Source: Andrena cerasifolii
Lineage: Eukaryota > Arthropoda > Insecta > Hymenoptera > Andrenidae
Reading direction: 5' to 3'
Length of the DNA stretch: 64,000 bases
Assembly: GCF_050908995.1 (NCBI RefSeq)
Contig: NC_135121.1
Span: forward strand, 17,856,001-17,920,000
Shown here: piece by piece, positions 24,695 to 37,099 of the stretch
How the letters are laid out: each line of letters starts with the position of its first letter
Position numbering within the stretch: position 1 is the first letter of the stretch
Translations under genes and position numbers: made by a program
Notes under the pieces: generated by a model
Seen by the model: the letters and a program-made list of their open reading frames with translations, nothing else
Databases searched by the model: none
What the model was told of the DNA's origin: nothing

Positions 24695-25861
24695 TATTCT
24701 ATACACGAGTGACTCCCTTTGGACTTCCTTACAGGTCAGAATTTCCTCGATCAGTGTTAAAGTTTCTGTTTCCCGTGCATCCCTCATCACTTTCACTTGT
24801 CCCATACCTAAATAACTAACCCTAGATTTAAAACAAGAGATTCCTAAACTAAATAAGTGTTTGCTACTTTTCATTTGTCTCTCGCTCGAAGCCCCCATTT
24901 GATGACACTACACTTTCCAAAGTACGCTCTCCCACAAATTACTCTGTCTACAGAAATAGAGACACATGGACGGGGCAAACGTGCACACCCCACGGTCACG
25001 CTCGGCCCAGCAATCGGCGCTTCCACCAGATGAGACCTAACCCCGTCGATTCGGAATTAAAGTTCTCCTCGCCAAGTCATTAAGAAACGCGGCCGCTTTA
25101 TCTCGCCGCGTCGCGAGAGCGGGGGTGTGCTTGCAGCGAGAAGGGGGAGGGGAAGACGTTGGAGGGAACGAGAGTGTAGGAAGAACAGGGGGTTGATCAC
25201 CGTCGCCAGGAACCCACGGGGGTGGACGGGGCGAAAAGAAAGCGGAAGACCGTGGAAGGAAGCGGGCGCGCAACCGAGTTTATTCAGCGCGCGAACGAAG
25301 CCCAGATATTAATTTTCTCGATGTATATGGATGAGTTCCGACTGGGCCACGGCGCATGCAGCCGAGAGGAGAGAGAAAGAGAGGCGGAACGAGGGAAAGG
25401 AGGGGGCTAGAAAGCGGTAGCCACGATGGGAATGATGCCGCCCGTTGGACCTAGGTCGGAGGGTAGTTGCTCTTAGAGAATGGCGAAGGGTGGTTAAATT
25501 GCTATCGATCCCCCAAGCTTCGCAAATATCGTTTACCTTAGCCCTGCAACCCTTCTAAAATCCCATCCACGCTCGCAGCACCGATGCATCACGCGATCCT
25601 CGACGCTTCGCCTCCAAAACGAATTTGCTTTTTTTTTTTTAATCGAAGGAAGGAACTTTTAACGCCTACGCCTGTTGATCTTCATTTTTTTATTTATTTA
25701 GTTCTATTTATTAAGAACAAAAAATACGATATATGTTGTACCAGAGCAGACTTGGAACTAAATTTCTACGAACGCTTTCTAGAGTGTTCTACTGTTTTAA
25801 TTTATTCTCGATTTGCCAGTACAATAAACACAAATCAAGTGCACGCGCACCCAGCGAATAG
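24695..25861. other. Intronic, no supported gene
   Basis: Purine-rich GC block at 25100-25420, otherwise plain. Confidence 0.5.
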
Positions 25862-26388
25862 TTAACCCTTAGTATCATAATTTTTTTATTTCACCCAGAA
25901 AAATTCTTATCGTTGCATTTTTGCCCACACTTCGTCGTAAAAATAAGCAAACAATTCCTAGTGTAACCATTTTTTATATAAATGAAAAAATGTGAATATA
26001 ACACCACTGTTAAACCATGCGTAATGGTACCTATGTGTTATAATGTTAAGCCAGTGCTCGTTTCTGCAGAATGTTGCTCTAGTGTTACATACATTATTAT
26101 GTTCGACAACAAATTTAATCAGAAAGAAAATTCGAAATAATTGAGAGAACAAATTAGCATTTACTTGGTACTTTCAGTGGTCCTGGCGAAATTAAGAGGT
26201 GTAATTAACAATACGAGACAGTGTATCACAGTCGAATTTCTACGAATGTATTTCTGCCCTATGGACACTTATTACACATGGTAATACTAAAGTAACGCTT
26301 TTTTAGTTTATGAAAAAGCCCCCAAATGCCGCGCACGATTTTTTCAATTCGTGTAACACCCGTGTTACACTATGATACTAAGGGTTAA
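25862..26388. mobile_element. piggyBac-like MITE, copy 2, opposite orientation
   Basis: Intact TTAA at 25862-25865 and 26385-26388 bound CCCTTAGTATCATAA and its complement TATGATACTAAGGG. Interior blocks (TGTTCGACAACAAATTTAAT, GAGAACAAATTAGCATTTAC, GGTACTTTCAGTGGTCCTGG) are reverse complements of the interior of the 15161 copy. CCC-beginning ends on TTAA match the piggyBac superfamily. No transposase is present. Confidence 0.8.
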
Positions 26389-28965
26389 AGTCGATTTTCT
26401 CGAAAACCAAGCCTCGTATGAAAAAATATGGTTCCATAACACGCTTTGGACTTAATTTTTCATTCGGAATCACCCCTCTTCCGGTTATACCACCAGTTAC
26501 CGAACACCCTTTATACCACTGGAGGCCCCTCTAAAATAAATCTGATTTATTATCAGATCAGGGAGCCGTGCTGGGGAAATTTTGACTATTCATCCACGGG
26601 GGCGTGGATTATACAGGGTGTTTTGTAAGTGGATAGGTCAATTGGGAAACGCATGCTTTTGTGCGAAGCTGTAAGTCAAGAATGTGCAATAACTATGGTA
26701 CATCGCACACATGGGGCATCGGTCCCTCGTAAATGAAAAATATTTTCACGTTTAGCATTTCGTTCATGCCACAAATGTTTGCAATTTTCATTGGAAAATG
26801 TGTTCGAACGTGGAGGCCGCGCGTTGCTGAAAGAATTCCATTGTAGTGCACGCAACGATGACGGTAAAAAGGAAAACTGGTGGCAGGTGTAATTATCGTT
26901 CGCAGGCCTCGATGCTGCTCGTTACCGCGTTATTTAAATTTTCATTGCTGGCACGGGAGCCGAATAGTACACCCCGTCGACGTGTTCGCACTCCGCGCCT
27001 CCATTGTTTTAAAGCTCAATAAATGTGCATTTTCGCTGAATATTTAGAACGAAACATTTAACAGCTTTTTTTTTATTATTTTTATTATTCTGGCTCCAAC
27101 GTAGCGAACTGCTCGGCGATAGTTATTATTCGCGAAAAATCAAATTCATCTGAAAATAGAAAAATTTCATAGACGACTTGGATTTCTAATTAATTAAATT
27201 CCGATGAAAAGCACTGCGAATGATCGTGAAGGATTCTCAGTCCACGATCAACAGATTACCGAGAAATGGAAAGCCTGTGGTGCTCGGAACTTTGCAAATA
27301 GTGCTTCGTATTATCGTTTAAATCGAAGTTGTAACACAAGTGCCGAGGTTATTCACGGCGGAACGAAGTTTCCTGAAAACGAACGTGTAAAAAGGAGTAG
27401 TTACGATGCGCAACGAGATTCTCGTTTTTTCCGTACCATTCTCCCTCTCTATCGAGACGTTATATCTGCGTGGAATAAGGCGGATCGGAAGTTTCCGGGA
27501 AGCGGGCAAACAATAAATTTTAATCGTATTATAATTAATAGGGACAGAAGGGACGCGTTCTGCGCCGTTACAATAGGAAAACATTCCCCAAGCATCCCTC
27601 GAGCACCGAGCCGATCGATCGTTTCCAATATTCGAGCCTCGCAAATTTTGTTTACCTTTTGGCAGCTGCGCTGTCAGGATTCTAACCTGTCAGATATGCG
27701 TTATCAGTCGGATGAAGGTTTCGAACTCTATGTGCTGACAATTACGAGCGATCCGTTCGCTCGGTGTTTTTTTCTTTTTTTTTTTTCGCTCCGCCCAGGT
27801 TCGATGGCTCGATAGTGTAAACTGTTTTCAATTTCCTCGTGCACGTTAAATTTATCCTCGCCGCAGGCACGGCGAGGCAGCGTTAACAGTCAATTGTAGC
27901 TCTGTTAATATTGACGATCGTGCTGTCACCCAAGAATTATAGAACGCTTTATCTGATCGCGCGTCGAGGCGTCGGGCTCGTTGACTGAGTCCGGGGATTT
28001 TTTGATTACTTTTATTAATTTCACACCGTCGCCTATGCGAACCACGCCCGCATTTTAACTACATCGCCGGGCCCTTTCAGGATTGTAACCACCACTCGGC
28101 AGCTACTTGCGGCAACAATACACTGTAGCTACATTGTCTCATTGAATACGTCGTTACACCGAGCCCTGGCACACAGAAGCGTATCTTCCAGGATATCAGA
28201 TGATACGCGAAGACAAATAACAGTCGCGCGGCAGAATATTTCATTACAGCATTCCTCGCGCCGCGATATTTGCAATATTCGCGAAATAATTTCAAATATC
28301 GCGCGGCTGTGAATAATTCTCAGCACAATTGCCAATGAAATCGTTTCCAACATTGCATCGACATTTGTCGCTTGATTTAAAAAGAAAAGAGGGGGGGGGG
28401 GGAAGGAAGGAATTCGGAATCGTAAAAAGGACGAATTACCGGACGGCCGTTGTGTTCGCGATCAATATTTGAGGTGCGCGCGCGGATCGAATATCTTTCT
28501 CTGTCAAATTTAAAATCCCCTATCTCAGGTCGAATCGACGCGCTGTAAAGCTGCAAAAACTAACGGTGGCTATACGTACGTAAAGCTAACAAAATATTGC
28601 GTGCGGGAGTACACAATTTACATTGGAGTTTTGTTTGACCGTTACGGGGAAGCCGGGATCGTTCCACGGTAAAAAGATATTCGGAATCACGCGGCCGCGG
28701 TTTATTCAGATTCTATGAAAAATATCGTATTTCGTTTGACGGGCGGGGCTCTCGAGCGTGTCGGACGTAAATGATTTTGTTGGTCAAACAGTAAAAATGA
28801 AATATCCTTCGCAGCGTTGCTATGCCAATGGTAGGCGCTGTTTTCGAACTTCGGCGCGATCACGAAGACATCGCGAAAAACCATCCCTAACTGGACTCAT
28901 TCAGACAGTTTAACAATCATGATCACACGAAGGAATCAAACAAACAGTTTCCACCGCGAGCCTTG
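26389..28965. other. Intronic; longest chance ORF
   Basis: Holds a 203-codon plus frame (27204-27815) with ATG but no motif, and a solo TACAGGGTGTTTTG transposon-end-like string at 26614-26627. The frame has mixed composition and ends in a poly-Phe stretch encoded by a T run. Judged chance, with some doubt. Confidence 0.4.
28391..28402 (+). repeat. Poly-G run of twelve
   Basis: Twelve consecutive G followed by GGAAGG-type purine repeats. Simple sequence. Confidence 0.9.
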
Positions 28966-29463
28966 ACTCACCGATTGGAACGCAACTTTCTGGGTTTATA
29001 TAGTGACTTCAGACGTTACAGGTAGGCCTAACCCCTTAAGGGTGTGAATACTAACCTCAAAGTCTAATAGGCACCCTCACTTTTTCGCGACTAACTTCTG
29101 AAATACCAGACACAGCAGAAAAAAAATTTCAAACAAAAGTTCAATACTACGATAAGGGCTGCAAACTTGGGTTAACAACATTTTGAAAAGAGTTTTAAAA
29201 AAATACCTACCGAAAGAAAAACATTTTTCAAAATTTTGTTAACGCAAGTTTGCAGTGCTTATTGCGCCATTCAAATTTTGCTTGAAACATTTTCTTCTGT
29301 CTCTGGTGCTTTAGGAGTTAAACCCGAAAAAGTGAGAGTGCCTATTTCACTCTGCGGTTACTTTTCACACCCTTGAAGGGCAACTGGGCACGAATGAAAC
29401 ATGCCGTTGTTCTTGTCTTGAGTCACTCTATAAACCCACAAAGTTGAGTTCCAATCGGTGAGT
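28966..29463. repeat. 498-bp near-perfect palindrome
   Basis: ACTCACCGATTGGAACGCAA at the left edge is inverted at the right edge (ending at 29463). Successive blocks (GGGTTTATA, AGGGTGTGAA, ATAGGCAC, TCTCACTTTTTCG on the right arm, TTTCAA, GCAAACTTG, AACAAAATTTTGAAAAATGT on the right arm) pair in order right up to the centre near 29214, leaving almost no loop. One zone (29000-29035 against 29380-29432) is unpaired and of unequal length. There is no coding frame. It could be a foldback transposon or a hairpin-RNA source. Confidence 0.8.
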
Positions 29464-30569
29464 AAGTAAGGGTTAGCGGTGTTCCCTTGCGAGTGCCAGA
29501 AGTGGTGCTAAAATTCGATTAATAATTCACAGAACTGTATTAAACCAGCATTACTACTTGACCCGAACTTGTATGATGACCTCCAAGCCTATACTAGTAA
29601 TTCTATCAGTAAGTGTCTACCACTAAATAGCAAAACTACTGACTTATCAGAAATGGCACACATGGCAGTGAACGTATTAAATACAAATGTGTATTAGAGA
29701 ATTACGTTTCTACCGACAAACGACTTCATCTAATAGGTGAACGACCACCTTATTCCAGTCCAGCGAAATTCTGCTTCCCTAAGAAATGAAGCAAGAGAAC
29801 AGCGAAACCTGGCTTTGGCCTGGATCCCGGTTGCAGGGACGATCTCCCTGAGTGACGAAAACAATGCACCCCGTTGGAATTGCGGATCTCAGTCGAAGGT
29901 CGATTTCTTCAAGCCGACGGGTATGCAAATTGTATTAAGTGTCCGCCCAGCGGCATCGCGTGTACGCTGTATCACGGCCGCTTGAGTGGTATTACGAAAC
30001 TTAAGCCGCAGCGCGCAAATGTCGCGAACTGCGGCTGGCGGTTCTCCCTTTGTGCACGGTAAGCCCCCGACCCATTATCTCGGCCACCCTCGCAACTTAA
30101 ACTGGTGGGCCCAGGCTCGCCGTCCCTCCGCCACCTTTCCGCGTCCTTGCGAATCCTCCGAGGAATCTCCTTCGTCGCTATTCCGCTGATCCTCCGAGTG
30201 GCCTTTGTTCGCGGCCGTTTCCTTGGGAAATATTTCTCTGCGGCTTGGGACTGTTAATTAAACGGCCCGGGGAGGAACGAGGACGTGGAATCGGGCTGAC
30301 GAGGGCTTCGAATTCAGAGGGAGCCCGCGCGGCAGCGGGGACCATTCGCATGCCGGCGAGTAATTCGACACTGAATCTGGGGAATTATTTAATCGATGGC
30401 CACGCTGGCTCAAAGCAACGAGACAAGTCACCCCAGTCGACTCGCAGAGGGAGAGAGTTTTTCTTCTTTTCGACGAATGTAAGAGGGAGAAAGAGTGGAA
30501 GAGGTGAGAGAAGAATACACGTTGCACGGCCTAGCGTTCATGCAGGATTAACTGTGTCCTCCCACGCCG
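29464..30569. other. Intronic, no supported gene
   Basis: GC-rich from 29900 to 30450. Nothing recognised. Confidence 0.5.
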
Positions 30570-31253
30570 CACAGTGGTACATAATGACACTTTTTGTTCA
30601 AATCACCCTACAGGTCGTAATTTTTTAGAAAAATTGACGATGTTTTTTTTCAATTCTTCGCAATTAATTTCTCCATCGATCTGCCCGGTCGAAATTTTGA
30701 ATTTCGTTGCTGATTTTTTTATATTTAGCGAATTATAAAGTACTTTTTGAAGATCAGTATCTGTGGGCTTTTTTGGCCGCCTGTTTCGAATTTAAAGTCA
30801 GATTTTCGAAATTGAAGGTAGCGAATCCAATATGTTGAAGCAAAACTTCAGAAAATGGGCTTATTCGGAAGGAACATAGTGCGTCTAGATTTTCGGGGAC
30901 GCTGATTACGAATAGAAGGTAATTATTATAAAGATCAAATTTTTGATTTGCACCACAAATCTAAAACTATAGATCAAATTGTAAAATTTAAAATCGCGGA
31001 TGGACATTCCTATTTTGACAAATTTTTACGCATCTCATAAATGTGTACGTGATTTTCCATATTTAAGCCTATTCGTCTGTGTTCATACGCGTTTTTATAG
31101 TTGAAAAAATCAGCAACGAAATTCAAAATTTCGGCCGGACAGATCGATAGAGAATTTAATTGCGAAGAATTTAAAAAAAACATCGTCAAGTTTTCTGAAA
31201 AATTACGACCTTTAGGGTGATTTGAACAAAAAGTGTCATTATGTACCACTATG
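30570..31253. mobile_element. Long-TIR element of about 684 bp flanked by CGCCG
   Basis: Arms of about 165-170 nt start CACAGTGGTACATAATGACA on the left and CATAGTGGTACATAATGACA on the reverse strand. They share TTTTTGTTCAAATCACCCTA, a poly-T/AATTCTTCGCAATTAA block and AAATTTTGAATTTCGTTGCT. The direct 5-bp repeat CGCCG abuts both ends (30565-30569, 31254-31258). Non-coding. The superfamily is not certain. Confidence 0.75.
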
Positions 31254-34200
31254 CGCCGTTGTTCGTGGGTGACAGGTGATCGCATGGTGGCACCCCGGCG
31301 ATGTCGACATTTGTTAACGGGTCGCTCCCGACCCGTGCACAAAGACGGCCTAATCGGCGTCGCAGATGAGACGGGCAGGGATAATCACGTTCACGGCCCA
31401 ATAATCATACCATTATAATTAATGTGCTGCAATTAAGGCGATAATATAGGACGTCCCACAATCGAGCCGTGATTGTCGGTTAAACGTTTTCGCGGCGAGG
31501 TCGCGCGATCGTCGCGTCGGCAGGATGCACGTCGTCCGTTCCATGGAATTAGGGTATCTGTAACACGGCTGCTCGAAGCGGAAACGGGAATTCTTTTCCG
31601 AAGCTTCTTCGGAGACAGAATCGGACGAAGTTTGTAATAATGTTTAGACTTGTCAATAGACACAGTCGCATGAAGTTCTTCAGAAAACACTCGAGAGATA
31701 GGTACAAAGGTAACGAGAAGAGGACGCTGAAGCAAGGAAGAAGGTGACTTACCACAATATTCAGTGAAATGGTTCTGCATTAGCCAGTCACGCGACAAGT
31801 ACCCTAAACGTGTCGCCACTATTAATCAGGAATTTTTTATGAACCCGCTAAGTGACCCGGATAATTAAGGAATCCGGCAAAATGGGGAGGAAAGGAACCC
31901 AAGAGAGGGGATAAAATCTTTGAGACACCGATGAACGGTTTAACGGGGATGAAAAAAGGAATTGGATTACATGCTCCTCGACGGACGCGCCGCGACAAAG
32001 GACGGTACAAGGGAGGCTGCAGGTAAATAATGGGGTTAAAAATATATATATATATACATATATATATATATGTACGGTATGTAACACGAGAAAGGGCGGG
32101 CGCATGTACGCGCGTACATTTAAACAAGGCAGGGAACGAGTGTGTGCGGAACGAAGGAAACAGAGAAAAAGAATAACCGTAACGAACTTCGTGCAATAAG
32201 AATCGCAAGTAACGGGCTCGCCGGTATTATTTCGGTAGCGAAGTCAATTTGCAATCAGCGGTGCAGCCGTTCTCTCCTCGTTTCCGCCGGAACGAGTATA
32301 GTCCGTATTTACTATAATGCGATAAGAGGCGAGCGGTATCGTACATTTAAATGAGACTAGCCCCCGTTTCCTATCCCCCTCCCAATTCTTTCCTTCTCCC
32401 GCTTTCCCTTTATCCACCGCCCCGTCGTCGCCGTTTCTTAATCCGACGCGAGTCTACTTTGTCGACTGCCTCGACAGAAATGACGCCTCTAATCGCAGCT
32501 CTTCGAATCGCTGGACCTTCGTAGCTAGTTAGACCGATATTTTAAGCACTTGAAACTAGGGTGCGGTGCGTGTTCGAGGTGTTTGCCACGGTTTCATCCT
32601 CGTGGAGATTTTTTTTTTAAGGTGCGATTGTGGAAAACTTAAGTGTTTAAATCTGATATAAAAAGGAATGCGTAAGTTAAAATTGGAAGTATATAAGAAT
32701 TTAAGAGAAGTGATGGAGGGTCGTAGCGAGTCGAAGAATGCCGTTGTTTTTTTTTTTTTTTGTCGAATGTCTGTGACAATATTATCTTAGGCATCCGACG
32801 TATTACGGTGATTCGCAAGAAAAATATTCTCACCGGCTCCTCCTTATCCGCTTGAAGAAATCAAAGGATGACTAAGCGCGAGTTATACCCCGAAGAGGAT
32901 CAGTGTATATACGAGGAGCAGAAGGGCTGTTTGCAGGAGGATCTCTTTAAAGAGGAAAAAGAGGGCTCGTTAAAAATATTCTTCGCTCGAGGTGATTTAT
33001 CGCGGAGACACGACGAGGAATCTCTCGAGTTATTATTTCGGACGAGTCGCATTTATCAGTTAAACCGGAGCTAATGGCAACGAACGATTTTGTAATCTTT
33101 TTTAACATCGAGTAAACAGTTTCAGTGATAAATTGAAAGGTTGCGTAAAACTCTGAAACCTCCATACGGTTTATATAATTTTAATCTGATCTTCGACCCT
33201 CCGTTCAATAAACTTTCAATTGCTCCCCTGTATTGCCACTACTATGTTACGAAAACGACCCGAAGGTTCAGGGACGGCGATGAAAAAAAATGGAATCGCA
33301 AAATGTAGAAGAAAATTGAAACGGCCCTCGAAAATGAATCGACACTGTAGAAAGCGGTGCTTAGAAATGGGCGCATGCATGCCAAGTATAACCGATATGC
33401 CGTAAACGTGACCGTTTAACAAGGGTGAAAATACGGTCGGTGAATATTAGGGGAAACGAAATGTAAAGTAGCAAAAAGGGAAAAACGTCAGATGCTCGCT
33501 ATCTCAAATATTTGCATTCATAAATACGAAGCCGGTCTTAAAACTGAACTCTATTTCCTGCAAAAAACAATGTGTTTGGCTTTGAATTATAAGAAATCCC
33601 TGGTTTTATAAACATACTAATTTGGGTGAAAGTTTAATAAACAGAAGGGATTATGTGCACTAGCGTTAGTGTCCCAGCGCTGTCTGGCTTTTATTCATTA
33701 TTCTTACTGACTGTTATAAGTCCTTGAATGAACTTATCTTTAAGTTGAAATTCACTCATTATTATGCAAGATATTTATCAAATATGAGTAAACATTTATA
33801 TGGATGGAACTATGTTCTCCCTTGGTCAAGGGGTTGCATACACCCAGGACCGTGAAACCAGGGAAAAAATTAAACAGCCATTAAACTGTTATTTGTTTTA
33901 CGGTTATATTTGCAATTCTAAATATGTCTTGATATTTATAATGTCCGCCGTGCCAATCTTACTTGTGTTCCCCGTTTTCGCCAGGATCACAGACTTCGAA
34001 ACAATTACTCGAGAGGGTATGTAGGACCTAATTAGAGTTCAAGGTTCGTGTACAACATGCTAGCAGCTTCGAGTTACGGATCAGGATTTTGCCTTCAGGA
34101 CGAGAGTAGCAAAGGGAGGACAGTAAGGGATTCCTGCTCCCGAAGAGCTTGAGTGGACAATTTGTCTGAGGTCTCTCATCCATTTTCCCCAAATAACAAC

Positions 34201-37099
34201 ACTGCCAGCGGATCTCCATGCTCAACGAACCAAATAACGGTAAAGACATACTTCTGTGAAAATTCTGAGGGGCATAATGATGTCATAATTCGGTCTAAGG
34301 ATTATTCGAAATAAAGCTGCAAGTTTCTATTAATGAACCTTTCCACAAAAGTTTTCAAACGCGTATATTAACACTGTCATCTCGCAACTCACCTTTGAAA
34401 CTGCAATACACTCTTGTCACGAGAATTCCACCAAATTCTTGAATCAACTATCATGCTCAAAAAACAAATTAGAAAAATAGCTGCAGGTACCTACATTAAT
34501 TAAAATTAAGTATACACTAATGTCTCATAAGTTGGTGGTGTAATAAAGATGTAATGATTATTATTATGCTAAATAAACTACTAATTATTTCAAAGAAAGC
34601 CAAAAAGAATGCTGAACAATTACTAATCGTAAAGCCGCGAAACAACGGTTTACACTCTTTTTCACTCCAGCTTTCCGTACCGGCAACATTCCCCACCGAT
34701 CCAACCCTGTATCGTCTTCGCTTGCCAGTAGTCGCTCCGGCGCAAAAAGATATTTTCGTGAAGCTTGCCGGACTTTCAGCAACAAATAAACCACGCGGAT
34801 GGGGCAAACACTTACGAGCTATATTGCAGGCGCTTTTAGAGCCGGGCTTCCGCGAAGAAAAAACAAGCAAACAAGATTCCCGCGATACGAAAATTACAAC
34901 GAGCCCGCCCCCAGTTCCGCCCGGTCTTTTTCCTCGGCGAAAACGTATTTCAAATAACGTACTGTCGCCGCCGCAAAAACCCCGGCCACGGGGTTCCCTC
35001 GCCCGCCAGCATCTCATTATGGCATCGTAAAAACGCAATTTCCAACTGAACGCAATTTCGTTCGTTTCCCGCGCATACGTATTACACTCGCGTGCCCAGG
35101 ACTCTGTCTCCTGGCCAGCAGCTGCGAGGAATGATGTTTCAGGGGCGGGCGAGAGGGCGGGGGTGGGTGGGATTTCTGTGCAACGCTATACCTATGGAGG
35201 GAACATTAATTAAATCGGCTGGTGAGCCTAGTGGCGGAGGAGGGCAGGACGGTGGAAGCGAGAGAAGCGAGGGGTGGTTGGAACCGCACGGCATCCCTTT
35301 GACAGCAGTCCGCTTCTATCGCAAATTAAAGCCTCGTCCGAGCGTGGGCGCAGGAAAATAATTTCCCAGCGTATAAGTTTCGCGCACTGCAGTGCCGCGT
35401 CAATCTGCTCGCAGCATTCCGCGGCGAATTATCATTCTCCGGCGAGCGGTATCCATGCGAATTCGCGAATCAACGGCCATCGCGGAAACCCCCGGAGCGT
35501 TTCGAACTGTTCACTTCGGAATATCGAGCGACCATTGCTTTCGCGCGTGTTCACGTCGATGGGCTCGCGGAAGATCGTTCTCTTCGGACCTCTGGCTTGG
35601 TGGCTCGAGCTTGATCTCGCGTTGGACGATGCTGAGGGCTGCGACGCGTTTGGAGGTTGTTGCAAGAGGTTATACTTAAACTCGTTATAGTACATTCTCG
35701 TTATAGGCTCCACGATTGGGGCTGGCAGTGAGCTCACAACGCACAGCGCCGACTATTTCGAGCTGCCAATGAGAGTGTTCAAGAAGGATTCCAAGAAATG
35801 GTAGGGATAGCGACCGAGCACACAACGCATAGTCGAAATGAGCTTATAACGAAAATTTACTGTATACTTTACCACCTTGCGACAAAATATTTTTTTCTGA
35901 TATGCGTTTGCTTTCTTTAACGCTTCTCTGAGAGTCACACCCCTCTATGGACATCCCCGTCACAATTTTCGTAAATTTGTAACTCTCACAATTCACCTTC
36001 ACGAGTAATGTGACAAGATGAAATCGATCATCGAAAGAAACGTCGATGATATCAGCGATTTTATCGCAGCCACGAAATTCTCTTCTCAGGTTTGCGCCCC
36101 TCGATGCGGGGTTCGGCCTCCTCCTCAACATTGTTCGTGCGTACGAAAATATACTGTAGTTTTTCGCGTGTCGTGGCTGGCCTCTCTGTCGTCCAAGCGC
36201 TGGTCGACCAGCACACTTAATCAACTCTCGTTACGGTCTAACGGCTTAATACCGTGGGTGGCTTTGTCCCGGGGAGGGGTGGAGGAGCAGGATTTCTCGC
36301 CTGTAGGCTAATTCGAATTTAAACCCTGCCACTTGCCAGCCCGCTTCATGGTCGCCGCACTCTTCGCCGAGAGTTACGCGCGCTGCCGTAGTTTTCGTAA
36401 ACGCTCCCGAGGCTGAACCGCTCCTGTAACTCTTGTTACCGTGCCTTCAATTACGGCCCATAACTTTCCGTTGACCGGCGAAATCACGCTTTTAGCTGAA
36501 TGCGTCCATTACGTCGTAACGCGGAACGAGTTTAGCTCCGCGGCCAAAGTATTCGACGTCAAAGTTCCTTCGTGCCGCGCGCAAACCGGCGGATCCACCC
36601 CTCGCTTAGCGGAGCTTCGCCCCGCGCGGGATTATTTTCACGTTCTGCATGCCGAGCATTTATTGCGTTTCGAATTCGGAAACGATAGGCAGGATCGATT
36701 GTAAATGTCTTGGAGGTTAATAAAGGTTTGTGAAAGTTTAAAGGTGAGATCAGAGATTAAGAAGAATATACAATGCAAATCTTAAATTTTTATCACTCTA
36801 GCAGCGGAGACTCTTTGTATTTCGTCCTGTGGTTACGATATGTCCAATGTCACTGCGCATAAAGGAATTATACAGCTAACGGAAAGAGGCAATCAAGTCT
36901 CAAAGGGGAGTTTATATTATAATAGCTGGCAAGATAGCCCCAGACGGATGAAGGTTCTCAGATAGCAGTTTCCTCCTTTAAGCCCGAGTCTCGATTAAAA
37001 AAGATACGTCCCTCTTAATTCTGTCTGCTCAGCGAGCTTTGAGGGCGATATCGTTAGCAGAGATTTCTAGGTGCACTTGTATTTACATAGAAATTCATT
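31254..37099. other. Intronic, no supported gene
   Basis: Alternating GC-rich (31260-32560, 34650-35660, 36360-36700) and AT-rich stretches. Long frames occur in pairs on opposite strands (for example 34517-35038 minus and 34554-35030 plus). A plus frame at 32868-33074 is charged and ATG-started but unsupported. Confidence 0.45.
32041..32072 (+). repeat. AT microsatellite
   Basis: Two TATATATATA runs separated by AC. Simple sequence. Confidence 0.9.

Noticed and set aside
26614..26627. TACAGGGTGTTTTG as a mariner end
   Set aside because: No partner end and no transposase nearby.
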